Notes under the pieces: generated by a model
What the model was told of the DNA's origin: nothing
The model's input: the letters and a program-made list of their open reading frames with translations, nothing else
Databases searched by the model: none
Program-made: the position numbers and the translations under genes
Shown: one piece after another, positions 1-5,302 of the stretch
How the letters are laid out: every line of letters begins with the position of its first letter
How positions within the stretch are numbered: the stretch's first letter is position 1
Source: JAHECQ01 sp047638695
GTDB lineage: Bacteria; Actinomycetota; Acidimicrobiia; Acidimicrobiales; SZUA-35
Direction of reading: 5' to 3'
DNA: 5,302 nucleotides
Assembly: GCA_047638695.1 (NCBI GenBank)
Contig: JBLINY010000211.1
Location: 1 to 5,302 of the forward strand

Positions 1-843
1 GAGATCAGCCTTGGGTCGACTCGCCTCGACAACCTCAGCAACCGTCGGCTCCGTGAGCAACGCAGCCGGATGCAGATGATCTTCCAGGATCCCAACGACG
101 CACTCGACCCTCGCATGACCGTGAGGCAGAGCATCGAGGAGCCACTCCGCGTGCTCGGTCGGCTACGAGGACGTGGATCCAGCGAGATCGCAGAGGTTGC
201 TCTCGACTCGGTGGGCCTGCCGGCAGCGGTCGCCAGCCGGCGCCCCCACGAGTTATCGGGCGGCCAGAGACAGCGGGTCAACATCGCCCGGGCCATGACG
301 GTCGAACCTGAGCTGCTCCTGTGCGACGAGGTCGTGTCGGCACTCGACGTCTCGATCCAGGCTGACATCCTCAAACTGCTCGCCAGACTTCAGGCCGAGA
401 TCGGCCTCGCCTATTTGTTCATCTCCCACGACTTGGGCGTGGTCGCCACCGTGAGCGACCGGATCGGAGTCATGTATCTCGGCCGCATCGTGGAGGTCGG
501 CGCCGTGGATGACGTTGTCGGCTATCCGCTCCATCCCTACACCGAAGCGCTGCTGTCCGCCGAGCCCGAAGCACTCCCGCAGCACTTGAAGCATCGCAAC
601 CGGATCGTCCTGCAGGGCGACATCCCGTCACCGATCTCACCGCCCTCGGGGTGCGGGTTCCGGACGCGATGCAGGTTCGCTCAGCCGCTCTGCGCCGAGG
701 AGGTCCCGATTCTCACGGCACGCCCCGACGGCCACGCCGTTGCCTGCCATTTCGCGGACGAGCTCGAACTCGTAGGGCGACAGACGGCTCACACAACATC
801 TCAGTCAGGACATTCACCGCCCACTTCAGGAGGAATGAAATGA
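1..843 (+). CDS. Peptide-type ABC transporter ATP-binding protein, OppF/DppF-like (5' partial)
   Basis: This is one of the two cytoplasmic ATPases that power an Opp/Dpp-family importer. The frame is open from base 1, so the gene begins off the left edge; 280 residues are visible and the Walker A segment is missing, which fits a family length of about 330-350. Numbering from the first visible residue, the Q-loop (QMIFQDP) has Gln29, the ABC signature LSGGQ is at 85-89, Walker B is LLLCDE with Asp109 and Glu110, the D-loop is SALD, and the H-loop His is 143. An oligo_HPY C-terminal region follows (LHPYTEALL, about 178-186), with cysteines at 218, 224, 231 and 249. The CDE...SALDVSIQA wording and the QDP Q-loop are typical of the F type rather than the D type. 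Val replaces the usual Pro after the Walker B Glu. The methionine at base 70 is internal and not the start. The stop overlaps the next gene by ATGA, suggesting translational coupling. Family assignment is firm; substrate is unknown. Confidence 0.95.
   Translation, partial: EISLGSTRLDNLSNRRLREQRSRMQMIFQDPNDALDPRMTVRQSIEEPLRVLGRLRGRGSSEIAEVALDSVGLPAAVASRRPHELSGGQRQRVNIARAMTVEPELLLCDEVVSALDVSIQADILKLLARLQAEIGLAYLFISHDLGVVATVSDRIGVMYLGRIVEVGAVDDVVGYPLHPYTEALLSAEPEALPQHLKHRNRIVLQGDIPSPISPPSGCGFRTRCRFAQPLCAEEVPILTARPDGHAVACHFADELELVGRQTAHTTSQSGHSPPTSGGMK
828..833 (+). promoter_or_regulatory. Ribosome binding site of the substrate-binding protein gene
   Basis: A perfect AGGAGG lies six bases before the ATG at 840, inside the last codons of the upstream ATPase gene. 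It is the best Shine-Dalgarno match among the gene starts in the window. It decides the start at 840, because the same frame stays open upstream to a methionine at 651 that would overlap the ATPase gene by nearly 200 bases and lacks a signal peptide at its N-terminus. Confidence 0.9.
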
Positions 844-2537
844 AAACCCAGATCCAAGACCACCAGTCGCAGAGGTCACGCCGATGGCTCGTGGCTACTG
901 CGGTGATGCTGTCGTTCGCGCTGATCGCAGCAGCGTGCGGCGGCAGCAGCGATAGCGCAGCAACCGACGAGACCGAGACAACCACGGTTGCCCCAGCAGG
1001 CGACGTCGAGGGCGACGAAACCACGGAGGCTCCGGCAGGTGACGGTGACCTCCCCGCTTTCGCTGAGGGTGCGGCCCAGCCTGGCGGGACCTATGGAGGA
1101 AGCTTGACGGTGGCCCACTGGTTCCCGCCAATCTCCCTCGACCCGCACACTGGCAGTTCAGGTGCCGACCACCAGGTGCTGTACTCCATGTACGACCGCC
1201 TGGTCCACTTCAAGTTCGACTCGCTCGAGTTCACGCCAGGCTTGGCGCTCTCGTGGGAGTTCCCCGATCCCCAGACGCTGGTGTTCAACCTACGTGAAGG
1301 CGTGACCTTCCACGACGGCACGCCGTTCAACGCCGAGGCCGTCGCCTACAACGTCGAACGGACGCAGAGTCACCCGAATACCAAGGTGCCCGCTGACCTC
1401 GCCTCGGTGGTGTCGGTTGAGGTCATCGACGACTTGACGGTGCAGCTCAACCTTTCACGGCCGGACTCTGGTCTGGTGGGCGTGCTCGCGGACCGTGCGG
1501 GGATGATGGTGTCGCCGACCGCCGCTGAGGCTGCCGACGACACGCAGTTGAACATCACCCCCGTTGGCACCGGCCCCTTCATGTTGAAGGAGTACGCCGA
1601 GGGTGAGCGGCTCGTCCTGGAGAAGAACCCGAACTACTGGCAGGCAGGCCTGCCGTACCTCGACGAGCTCGAGTGGCTGTTCGCCGGCGACGAGCAGTCT
1701 GGCCTCAACGGTCTGCGGGCCGGTGACGTCGACGTTGCGCTCACCGTCCGTGACGGCTCCCAGATCGCCGATCTGGAGTCCAACAGCGACCTGAAGGTGA
1801 TCAAGAGTCCCTCGCTCAACACCGACGGCTGCTATATCAACGACGAGATCGCCCCTTGGGACGACGTTCGGGTCCGGAGGGCATTCTCGATGGCCATCGA
1901 CCGAGAGACGCTAGCCGACGTGCTCACATTCGGCCTGGCCGAGCCGGCCTACCTGGTGGTGCCCCCCCAGCACTGGTCGAGCTCGGAACGCTTCGACGGG
2001 GTGAACGGCTATGACCCCGAGGCGGCCCGGGCCCTGCTCGAGGAGGCCGGTCAGGTCGGCATGACCTTCACCATGGCTTCGTACCAGAACCCGCTGCAGA
2101 TCCGCAAGGCCGAGCTGCTGCAAGCCGCAGTGGCCGAGATCGGCATGAACATGGAGCTGGAAGTCCAGGAGCTGTCGGCGTGGATCCCGGCCATGTTCAC
2201 CGACCGCACGTGGCCCATGGCGTGCGCCCCGTGGACCGGCCGCCCCGATCCGAGCCAGACGGTCACCTCGGTGTTCGCCTCGGAGGGTTACTACTCCCTG
2301 CGTGACGTCGATCGCGCCGGGGTCGACGGCCTCGCGGCTGCTGCTGTCGCCACCGATGACATCGGCGAGCGAGCGGCCGCCTATGAGGACCTCTGGGCCG
2401 TCACCTTCGAGGAGGAGGCGCTGTGGACGCCGCTGTGGCACAACGCCAGCATCACGGCCACCCGCAGCAACGTCAGCGGCTACCAGTTAAACCTGCTTGG
2501 AAAGGGCCAAGTGCAATTCGCCTGGCTCGAAGGCTGA
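840..2537 (+). CDS. ABC transporter substrate-binding lipoprotein, SBP_bac_5 family (DppA/OppA-like)
   Basis: This is the extracytoplasmic ligand receptor of the importer, 565 residues, anchored to the outer face of the membrane by a lipid. The N-terminus has a basic stretch (Arg12, Arg14, Arg15), a hydrophobic core (about 17-30) and a lipobox ending in Cys33 (IAAAC). Residues 34-82 are a low-complexity Thr/Asp/Glu/Ala/Gly tether. The SBP_bac_5 fold then follows: LDPH at 100-103, the family block around LALSWE (135-140) and LREGVTFHDGTPFNAEAV (151-168), GTGPFMLKEY (243-252), NPNYW (263-267), DVRVRRAFSMAIDRE (342-356), and WTGRPDPS (465-472) near the ligand-binding region. SRRWLV at 13-18 resembles a twin-arginine motif. 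The start at 840 is chosen for the AGGAGG and the signal peptide. The gene overlaps the upstream ATPase by ATGA and is followed by a spacer with a stem-loop, then the permeases. The ligand could be a peptide, or another substrate of this family such as a glycan or opine; sequence does not decide. Confidence 0.95.
   Translation: MKTQIQDHQSQRSRRWLVATAVMLSFALIAAACGGSSDSAATDETETTTVAPAGDVEGDETTEAPAGDGDLPAFAEGAAQPGGTYGGSLTVAHWFPPISLDPHTGSSGADHQVLYSMYDRLVHFKFDSLEFTPGLALSWEFPDPQTLVFNLREGVTFHDGTPFNAEAVAYNVERTQSHPNTKVPADLASVVSVEVIDDLTVQLNLSRPDSGLVGVLADRAGMMVSPTAAEAADDTQLNITPVGTGPFMLKEYAEGERLVLEKNPNYWQAGLPYLDELEWLFAGDEQSGLNGLRAGDVDVALTVRDGSQIADLESNSDLKVIKSPSLNTDGCYINDEIAPWDDVRVRRAFSMAIDRETLADVLTFGLAEPAYLVVPPQHWSSSERFDGVNGYDPEAARALLEEAGQVGMTFTMASYQNPLQIRKAELLQAAVAEIGMNMELEVQELSAWIPAMFTDRTWPMACAPWTGRPDPSQTVTSVFASEGYYSLRDVDRAGVDGLAAAAVATDDIGERAAAYEDLWAVTFEEEALWTPLWHNASITATRSNVSGYQLNLLGKGQVQFAWLEG
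936..938 (+). other. Predicted lipidated cysteine codon (signal peptidase II site)
   Basis: This is the codon for Cys33 of the substrate-binding protein, preceded by Ala-Ala-Ala at positions -3 to -1 and followed by Gly-Gly-Ser. The pattern fits a bacterial lipobox, so cleavage just before Cys33 and lipid attachment to it are expected. Cleavage was inferred by eye and no prediction program was run. Confidence 0.85.
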
Positions 2538-2544
2538 GCTAACA

Positions 2545-2592
2545 CCGCGGGTGCGGGGACGGCGCAGTATCGGCCGGCACCCGCACCCGCGG
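2545..2592 (+). promoter_or_regulatory. Intercistronic GC-rich stem-loop between the SBP and permease genes
   Basis: The 13-base arm CCGCGGGTGCGGG (2545-2557) is perfectly complementary to CCCGCACCCGCGG (2580-2592), with a 22-base loop. Inside the loop, CGGC (2560-2563) can pair with GCCG (2573-2576) to lengthen the stem. It begins seven bases after the stop of the substrate-binding protein gene. No T-tract follows the right arm, so it does not look like a classical intrinsic terminator. In ABC importer operons, hairpins at this place are known to protect the upstream mRNA or partly end transcription, giving more binding protein than permease. That role here is inference from position and structure. 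Confidence 0.75.
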
Positions 2593-2607
2593 ACCAGCCC
2601 GTCCCCG
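2554..2607 (+). promoter_or_regulatory. Alternative pairing competing with the intercistronic stem-loop
   Basis: CGGGGACGG (2554-2562) is perfectly complementary to CCGTCCCCG (2599-2607), nine base pairs across a 36-base loop. Its left arm reuses the end of the left arm of the 13-bp stem, so the two structures cannot fully form together. The longer stem with the shorter loop should be the more stable. This could be a chance result of GC-rich sequence or a second state of the same RNA element. Confidence 0.4.
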
Positions 2608-2621
2608 GTACGTTCCGCTCG

Positions 2622-2629
2622 AGAGAGGA
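2622..2629 (+). promoter_or_regulatory. Weak, distant ribosome binding site of the first permease gene
   Basis: The purine run AGAGAGGA is the only Shine-Dalgarno-like sequence before the ATG at 2643, and it ends 13 bases ahead of it, further than the usual 5-9. The bases between (TCGCAACAACCTC) offer no better match. The start is supported mainly by the protein, whose first residues match the usual DppB N-terminus, so initiation here may be less efficient than at the binding-protein gene. Confidence 0.45.
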
Positions 2630-2642
2630 TCGCAACAACCTC

Positions 2643-3581
2643 ATGCTGAAACTCTTTGTCTCACGGCTCCTGGCCGTCATCCCCACGCTCCTCTTTGCCT
2701 CGTTCATCATCTTCGGGCTGATGCATATTGGGCCGTCAGATCCGGCCACGTTGATCCTTGGCGAGAACGCCACTGTGGAGCGCATTGCGGAGATCCGCAC
2801 CCAGCTCGGTCTGGACGACCCGTTCGTCGTGCAATACGGGAAGTGGGCGGGGCGCGTCGTGCAGGGTGATCTGGGCGACTCGATCATCGGGTCCGAGCCG
2901 GTGACGACGATCATCGGGCGGGCGTTCCCCCACACCCTCCAGCTGGTGCTCGCCGGTGTGTTCATCTCGGTCGCGGTGGGTCTCCCGCTCGGCGTACTCG
3001 CCGCAACGAGGGCCAACCGCCCTACCGACGTCGCAGTGACGAGCGGCTCGGTCCTCGGCGTCTCGATACCCAGCTTCTGGTTGGCACTCGTGCTGATCAG
3101 CTTCTTCGCCGTGCGATTGGGGTGGCTGCCGGCACGCGGCTTCGTTCTCGTCACCGAAGGAATGGGAGACGCCTTCAGAACGACCGTGCTCCCGGCGATC
3201 GTCGTGTCGACATCGGGGATCGCCATCGTCACAAGGCAGGTCCGTGGCGCCCTGATCGAGGCGCTCTCGGCGGATTCGGTCCGCACGCACATGGCCAAGG
3301 GCCTGTCGGGACAGAAGATCCTCTGGAAGTACGCCATGCGCAACTCTGGGGTCACCATCATTACGGTGATCGGGCTGCTGGTGAACACCACCCTGGGCGC
3401 CACCGTTGTTGTCGAGACTGTGTTCGCCATCCCCGGGATGGGGTTCCGGGTGTTGAATGCAGCCAGCGGGCGGGACTTCCCGGTGATCCAGGGAATCGTG
3501 CTCACCTATGTCGTCATCGTGCTGGTGCTCAACTTCGTGATCGACATCCTTTACCGCATCATCGACCCAAGGATCACCTGA
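2643..3581 (+). CDS. ABC transporter permease, DppB/OppB-like
   Basis: This is one of two inner-membrane subunits forming the translocation channel, 312 residues, the normal family length. It opens with the characteristic MLKLFVSRLLAVIP and a first membrane segment (about 9-29). An external region carries the family motif GDLGDS (75-80). Further hydrophobic segments lie near 98-121, 136-158 (with SIPSFWLALV, 141-150), 182-198, 235-256 and 284-305, giving six in all. The cytoplasmic EAA-type loop that docks on an ATPase is about 212-234 (SVRTHMAKGL, with conserved Gly220, then LWKYAMRN). The block VETVFAIPGMGF (257-268) and the C-terminal IIDPRI are also typical of DppB. The gene follows the 105-base spacer with the stem-loop and sits one base before the partner permease, so the two are almost certainly co-transcribed and likely co-translated. 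A long open frame on the opposite strand is a GC-rich shadow. The DppB-type call is firm; the substrate is open. Confidence 0.96.
   Translation: MLKLFVSRLLAVIPTLLFASFIIFGLMHIGPSDPATLILGENATVERIAEIRTQLGLDDPFVVQYGKWAGRVVQGDLGDSIIGSEPVTTIIGRAFPHTLQLVLAGVFISVAVGLPLGVLAATRANRPTDVAVTSGSVLGVSIPSFWLALVLISFFAVRLGWLPARGFVLVTEGMGDAFRTTVLPAIVVSTSGIAIVTRQVRGALIEALSADSVRTHMAKGLSGQKILWKYAMRNSGVTIITVIGLLVNTTLGATVVVETVFAIPGMGFRVLNAASGRDFPVIQGIVLTYVVIVLVLNFVIDILYRIIDPRIT
3569..3573 (+). promoter_or_regulatory. Ribosome binding site of the second permease gene
   Basis: AAGGA, nine bases before the ATG at 3583, lies within the final codons of the first permease. The one-base gap between that stop (TGA, 3579-3581) and this ATG also permits translation by ribosomes finishing the upstream gene. 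Confidence 0.6.
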
Positions 3582-3582
3582 G

Positions 3583-4515
3583 ATGGCCACCGGTTCCACG
3601 ACGACGACGCCCACCAAGGGATCCGCCCGGCTGGAGAAGTTCGACTGGCTGTGGGCCGACGCTCGGTCGAGGTTGGGCCTCGGCTGGATCGCCTTCGTGA
3701 TCCTGGTCGCCGTCATCGCCCCGATCATCGCTCCGTACGACCCCATCGAGCAGGACCTCCTCAACGTGCTCAAAGGCCCCTCGAGCAGCCACTGGCTAGG
3801 TACCGACGACATCGGTCGTGACTTCCTCAGCCGGCTCATGTACGGAACGAGGTCGTCGATGTTCGGCTCGTTCCTGGCCGTCGCCGTCGCCCTTGTGATC
3901 GGGATTCCCGTCGGTGTGGTCGCCGGTTACCTCGGCGGCTTGGTCGACAACCTCCTCATGCGGGTGGTCGACTCGGTCCTGGGCTTCCCGGCCATCGTTC
4001 TCGTGATCGGCCTGGTCGCAGCGCTCGGCCCCAGCCTGAGGAACGGCATGATCGCGGTGGGCGTTGCCTTCTCCCCATCGATCGCTCGCCTCATGCGGGG
4101 CCAGGTGCTCAGCACGAAGAAGCGACTGTACGTCGACGCCGCCGTCCAGTTCGGCTCAACCACACGTCGCACGATCCTGCGCCACATCCTTCCCAACGCC
4201 ATCCAGCCGATCATCGTGCAGGCCGCGCTGCTGCTCGCCGTCGCCTTCCTCGCAGAGGCGGCGCTCTCGTTCATCGGCCTGGCTACCCAGCCTCCGACCC
4301 CGAGCTGGGGTGCAATGCTGAACCGGTCGTCGCAGTACCTCCTGGTCTCCCCCGGGATACAGATCTACATGCCCGGCCTGGCCATCACGCTTACCGTGCT
4401 CGCCATCAACTCCCTCGGTGACTCACTCCGTGACAGCCTCGACCCGGTAGCAGGAACCGAGCGTCGGATTCGGCTCTCCATCAAGCGGGCCCTGAAGCGA
4501 GAAGGCGAAGCATGA
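3583..4515 (+). CDS. ABC transporter permease, DppC/OppC-like
   Basis: This is the second channel subunit, 310 residues, pairing with the DppB-type protein upstream. A Thr-rich cytoplasmic N-terminus (5-11) precedes the OppC_N-type first membrane segment (about 34-50) and the family block HWLGTDDIGRDFLSRLMYGTRSS (70-92). Other hydrophobic segments lie near 94-119, 133-149, 154-170, 207-232 and 262-279. The ATPase-docking EAA loop is YVDAAVQFG (183-191) followed by ILRHILPN (198-205), with Asp185 in the place of the usual Glu. EAALSFIGL (225-233), PTPSWGAML (238-246) and the C-terminal NSLGDSLRDSLDP (276-288) are hallmarks of DppC. After the DP the chain ends in a basic tail of about 22 residues rich in Arg and Lys. 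The stop overlaps the next ATPase gene by ATGA, pointing to translational coupling with the motor subunit. Family call is firm; the substrate is unknown. Confidence 0.96.
   Translation: MATGSTTTTPTKGSARLEKFDWLWADARSRLGLGWIAFVILVAVIAPIIAPYDPIEQDLLNVLKGPSSSHWLGTDDIGRDFLSRLMYGTRSSMFGSFLAVAVALVIGIPVGVVAGYLGGLVDNLLMRVVDSVLGFPAIVLVIGLVAALGPSLRNGMIAVGVAFSPSIARLMRGQVLSTKKRLYVDAAVQFGSTTRRTILRHILPNAIQPIIVQAALLLAVAFLAEAALSFIGLATQPPTPSWGAMLNRSSQYLLVSPGIQIYMPGLAITLTVLAINSLGDSLRDSLDPVAGTERRIRLSIKRALKREGEA
4500..4505 (+). promoter_or_regulatory. Ribosome binding site of the D-type ATPase gene
   Basis: AGAAGG lies six bases before the ATG at 4512, within the last codons of the DppC-type gene. Together with the ATGA overlap (4512-4515) it supports this start over later in-frame methionines, and the resulting protein begins at the usual place before the first beta strand (LLEVKDLTVSF). 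Confidence 0.65.
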
Positions 4516-5302
4516 GCGTCAACACAACCCCCCTCCTCGAGGTCAAGGACCTCACGGTTTCGTTCCTCACTCCCCACGGCATGGTCGAAGCGGTCAGCGG
4601 TTCCAACTTCTCCATCTCCCCCGGTGAACGCGTCGGTGTCGTTGGCGAGAGCGGGAGTGGAAAGTCCCTGACCGGTCTCTCCCTGCTCCGCCTCACGCCG
4701 AAGGCGGCTCAAGTCGGCGGACAGATCCTCCTCGACGGCCAGGACCTGCTCAATCTGTCACAGAAGGAGATGCAGCGCATCCGGGGCCGTGACGTCTCGA
4801 TGGTGTTCCAAGAACCCATGACCGCTCTCGATCCGGTGTTCACCGTCGGTCAGCAGATATCCGCAACCTTCCGTGCTCACCACCAGGTCAGTAAGAAGGA
4901 GGCGAAAGATCGTGCCATCGCACTGCTGGCAGAGGTCGGCATTCCCGAGCCGGAGCGTCGCTACAAGGAGTTCCCCCACCGTCTGTCCGGGGGAATGCGG
5001 CAACGGGCGATGATCGCCATGGCGCTGGTCTGCGAGCCCCGGCTGTTGGTCGCCGATGAACCGACCACCGCCCTCGACGTGACTATCCAGGCTCAGGTGC
5101 TCGACCTCATCGTGGAGCTCAGCGAGCGTCGGGGGACAGCCGTATTGCTCATCACCCACGATCTTGGCGTCGTGGCCGAGACGTGCGAGCGGGTGTTGAC
5201 CATGTATGCCGGCCAGATCGTCGAGGAGTCGCCGGTCGAGGCCGCGCTCGAGTCGCCTCGGCACCCCTACACATCCGGCCTGCTCGGAGCTATCCCCCGC
5301 GC
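4512..5302 (+). CDS. Peptide-type ABC transporter ATP-binding protein, OppD/DppD-like (3' partial)
   Basis: This cytoplasmic ATPase would dimerise with an F-type partner to drive the two permeases. The window holds 263 residues; the family is usually about 320-340, so only part of the C-terminal region is missing beyond the right edge. Visible motifs in order: Walker A GESGSGKS (45-52, Lys51), Q-loop SMVFQEPMTALDP with Gln100, ABC signature LSGGMRQR (158-165), Walker B LLVADE with Asp182 and Glu183, D-loop ALD (187-189), and H-loop His216 (ITHD). The start of the oligo_HPY region is visible at HPYTSGLL (251-258). The QEPMTALDP and ADEPTTALDVTIQAQ wordings are typical of the D type and differ from the F-type copy at the left edge, so the two are complementary partners rather than recent duplicates. 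All catalytic residues are intact. The next gene, possibly another F-type ATPase, is not visible. Confidence 0.96.
   Translation, partial: MSVNTTPLLEVKDLTVSFLTPHGMVEAVSGSNFSISPGERVGVVGESGSGKSLTGLSLLRLTPKAAQVGGQILLDGQDLLNLSQKEMQRIRGRDVSMVFQEPMTALDPVFTVGQQISATFRAHHQVSKKEAKDRAIALLAEVGIPEPERRYKEFPHRLSGGMRQRAMIAMALVCEPRLLVADEPTTALDVTIQAQVLDLIVELSERRGTAVLLITHDLGVVAETCERVLTMYAGQIVEESPVEAALESPRHPYTSGLLGAIPR

Noticed and set aside
758..773. Short inverted repeat ACGAG...CTCGT upstream of the binding-protein gene as a possible operator.
   Set aside because: Five-base arms in GC-rich coding sequence are expected by chance, and no promoter elements are visible next to it.
651..839. Upstream in-frame extension of the binding protein to a methionine at 651.
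   Set aside because: It would overlap the conserved C-terminus of the F-type ATPase and bury the lipoprotein signal peptide inside the protein. The ATG at 840 has a perfect AGGAGG.
1970..1977. Run of seven C near the middle of the binding-protein gene as a possible frameshift or sequencing error.
   Set aside because: The frame continues through it with conserved SBP_bac_5 sequence on both sides, so there is no sign of a shift.
1911..2441. Minus-strand open frame of 176 codons inside the binding-protein gene.
   Set aside because: It lies wholly within a well-supported SBP_bac_5 gene and shows no domain or convincing start; it is a GC-rich shadow.
2545..2592. Intrinsic transcription terminator at the end of the binding-protein gene.
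   Set aside because: The stem is strong but no T-tract follows, and the genes after it belong to the same importer, so it is reported as an intercistronic element instead.
3122..3700. Plus-strand open frame of 192 codons overlapping both permeases in another frame.
   Set aside because: Its translation is Arg/Gly/Pro/His-rich low complexity, and it conflicts with two conserved permease frames.
2480..3839. Two long overlapping minus-strand open frames (341 and 367 codons) opposite the permease genes.
   Set aside because: The plus strand encodes clear DppB and DppC permeases here. The antisense translations are rich in Arg, His, Asp and Pro with no recognisable domain, as expected from GC-rich codon bias.
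4758..5264. Minus-strand open frame of 168 codons opposite the D-type ATPase.
   Set aside because: The plus strand carries every ABC ATPase motif here; the antisense product resembles nothing recognisable.

Overview
This window is a GC-rich stretch (strong G/C bias at third codon positions) packed almost wall to wall with plus-strand genes. All five genes belong to an ABC importer of the peptide/opine/nickel (Opp/Dpp) family. The substrate-binding protein has a lipobox followed by a long Asp/Glu/Thr/Ala-rich linker, a style common in high-GC Actinomycetota and especially familiar from Acidimicrobiia. The taxonomic placement is an inference from style only, since no marker gene is present.

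Layout, left to right: (1) 1-843, the 3' part of an OppF/DppF-type ATPase whose Walker A lies off the left edge; (2) 840-2537, a lipoprotein substrate-binding protein of the SBP_bac_5 family, joined to the ATPase by an ATGA stop/start overlap; (3) 2538-2642, a 105-nt spacer, the only real gap, holding a strong GC-rich stem-loop with a competing alternative pairing; (4) 2643-3581, a DppB-type permease; (5) 3583-4515, a DppC-type permease starting one base after the previous stop; (6) 4512-5302, an OppD/DppD-type ATPase joined by another ATGA overlap and cut by the right edge.

How they work together: the lipoprotein would capture the ligand outside the membrane, the two permeases would form the channel, and the D- and F-type ATPases would form the heterodimeric motor. 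The five genes therefore supply every part of one importer in the order F-A-B-C-D, instead of the usual A-B-C-D-F. Whether this is one rearranged operon or the junction of two tandem transporters depends on sequence outside both edges. The ligand cannot be told from sequence; peptide is the default guess for the family.

I found no RNA genes, mobile elements, CRISPR arrays or clearly novel system. The points most worth a second look are the gene order, the A-B intercistronic stem-loop, the possible Tat-type lipoprotein signal, and the cysteine set in the F-type ATPase.
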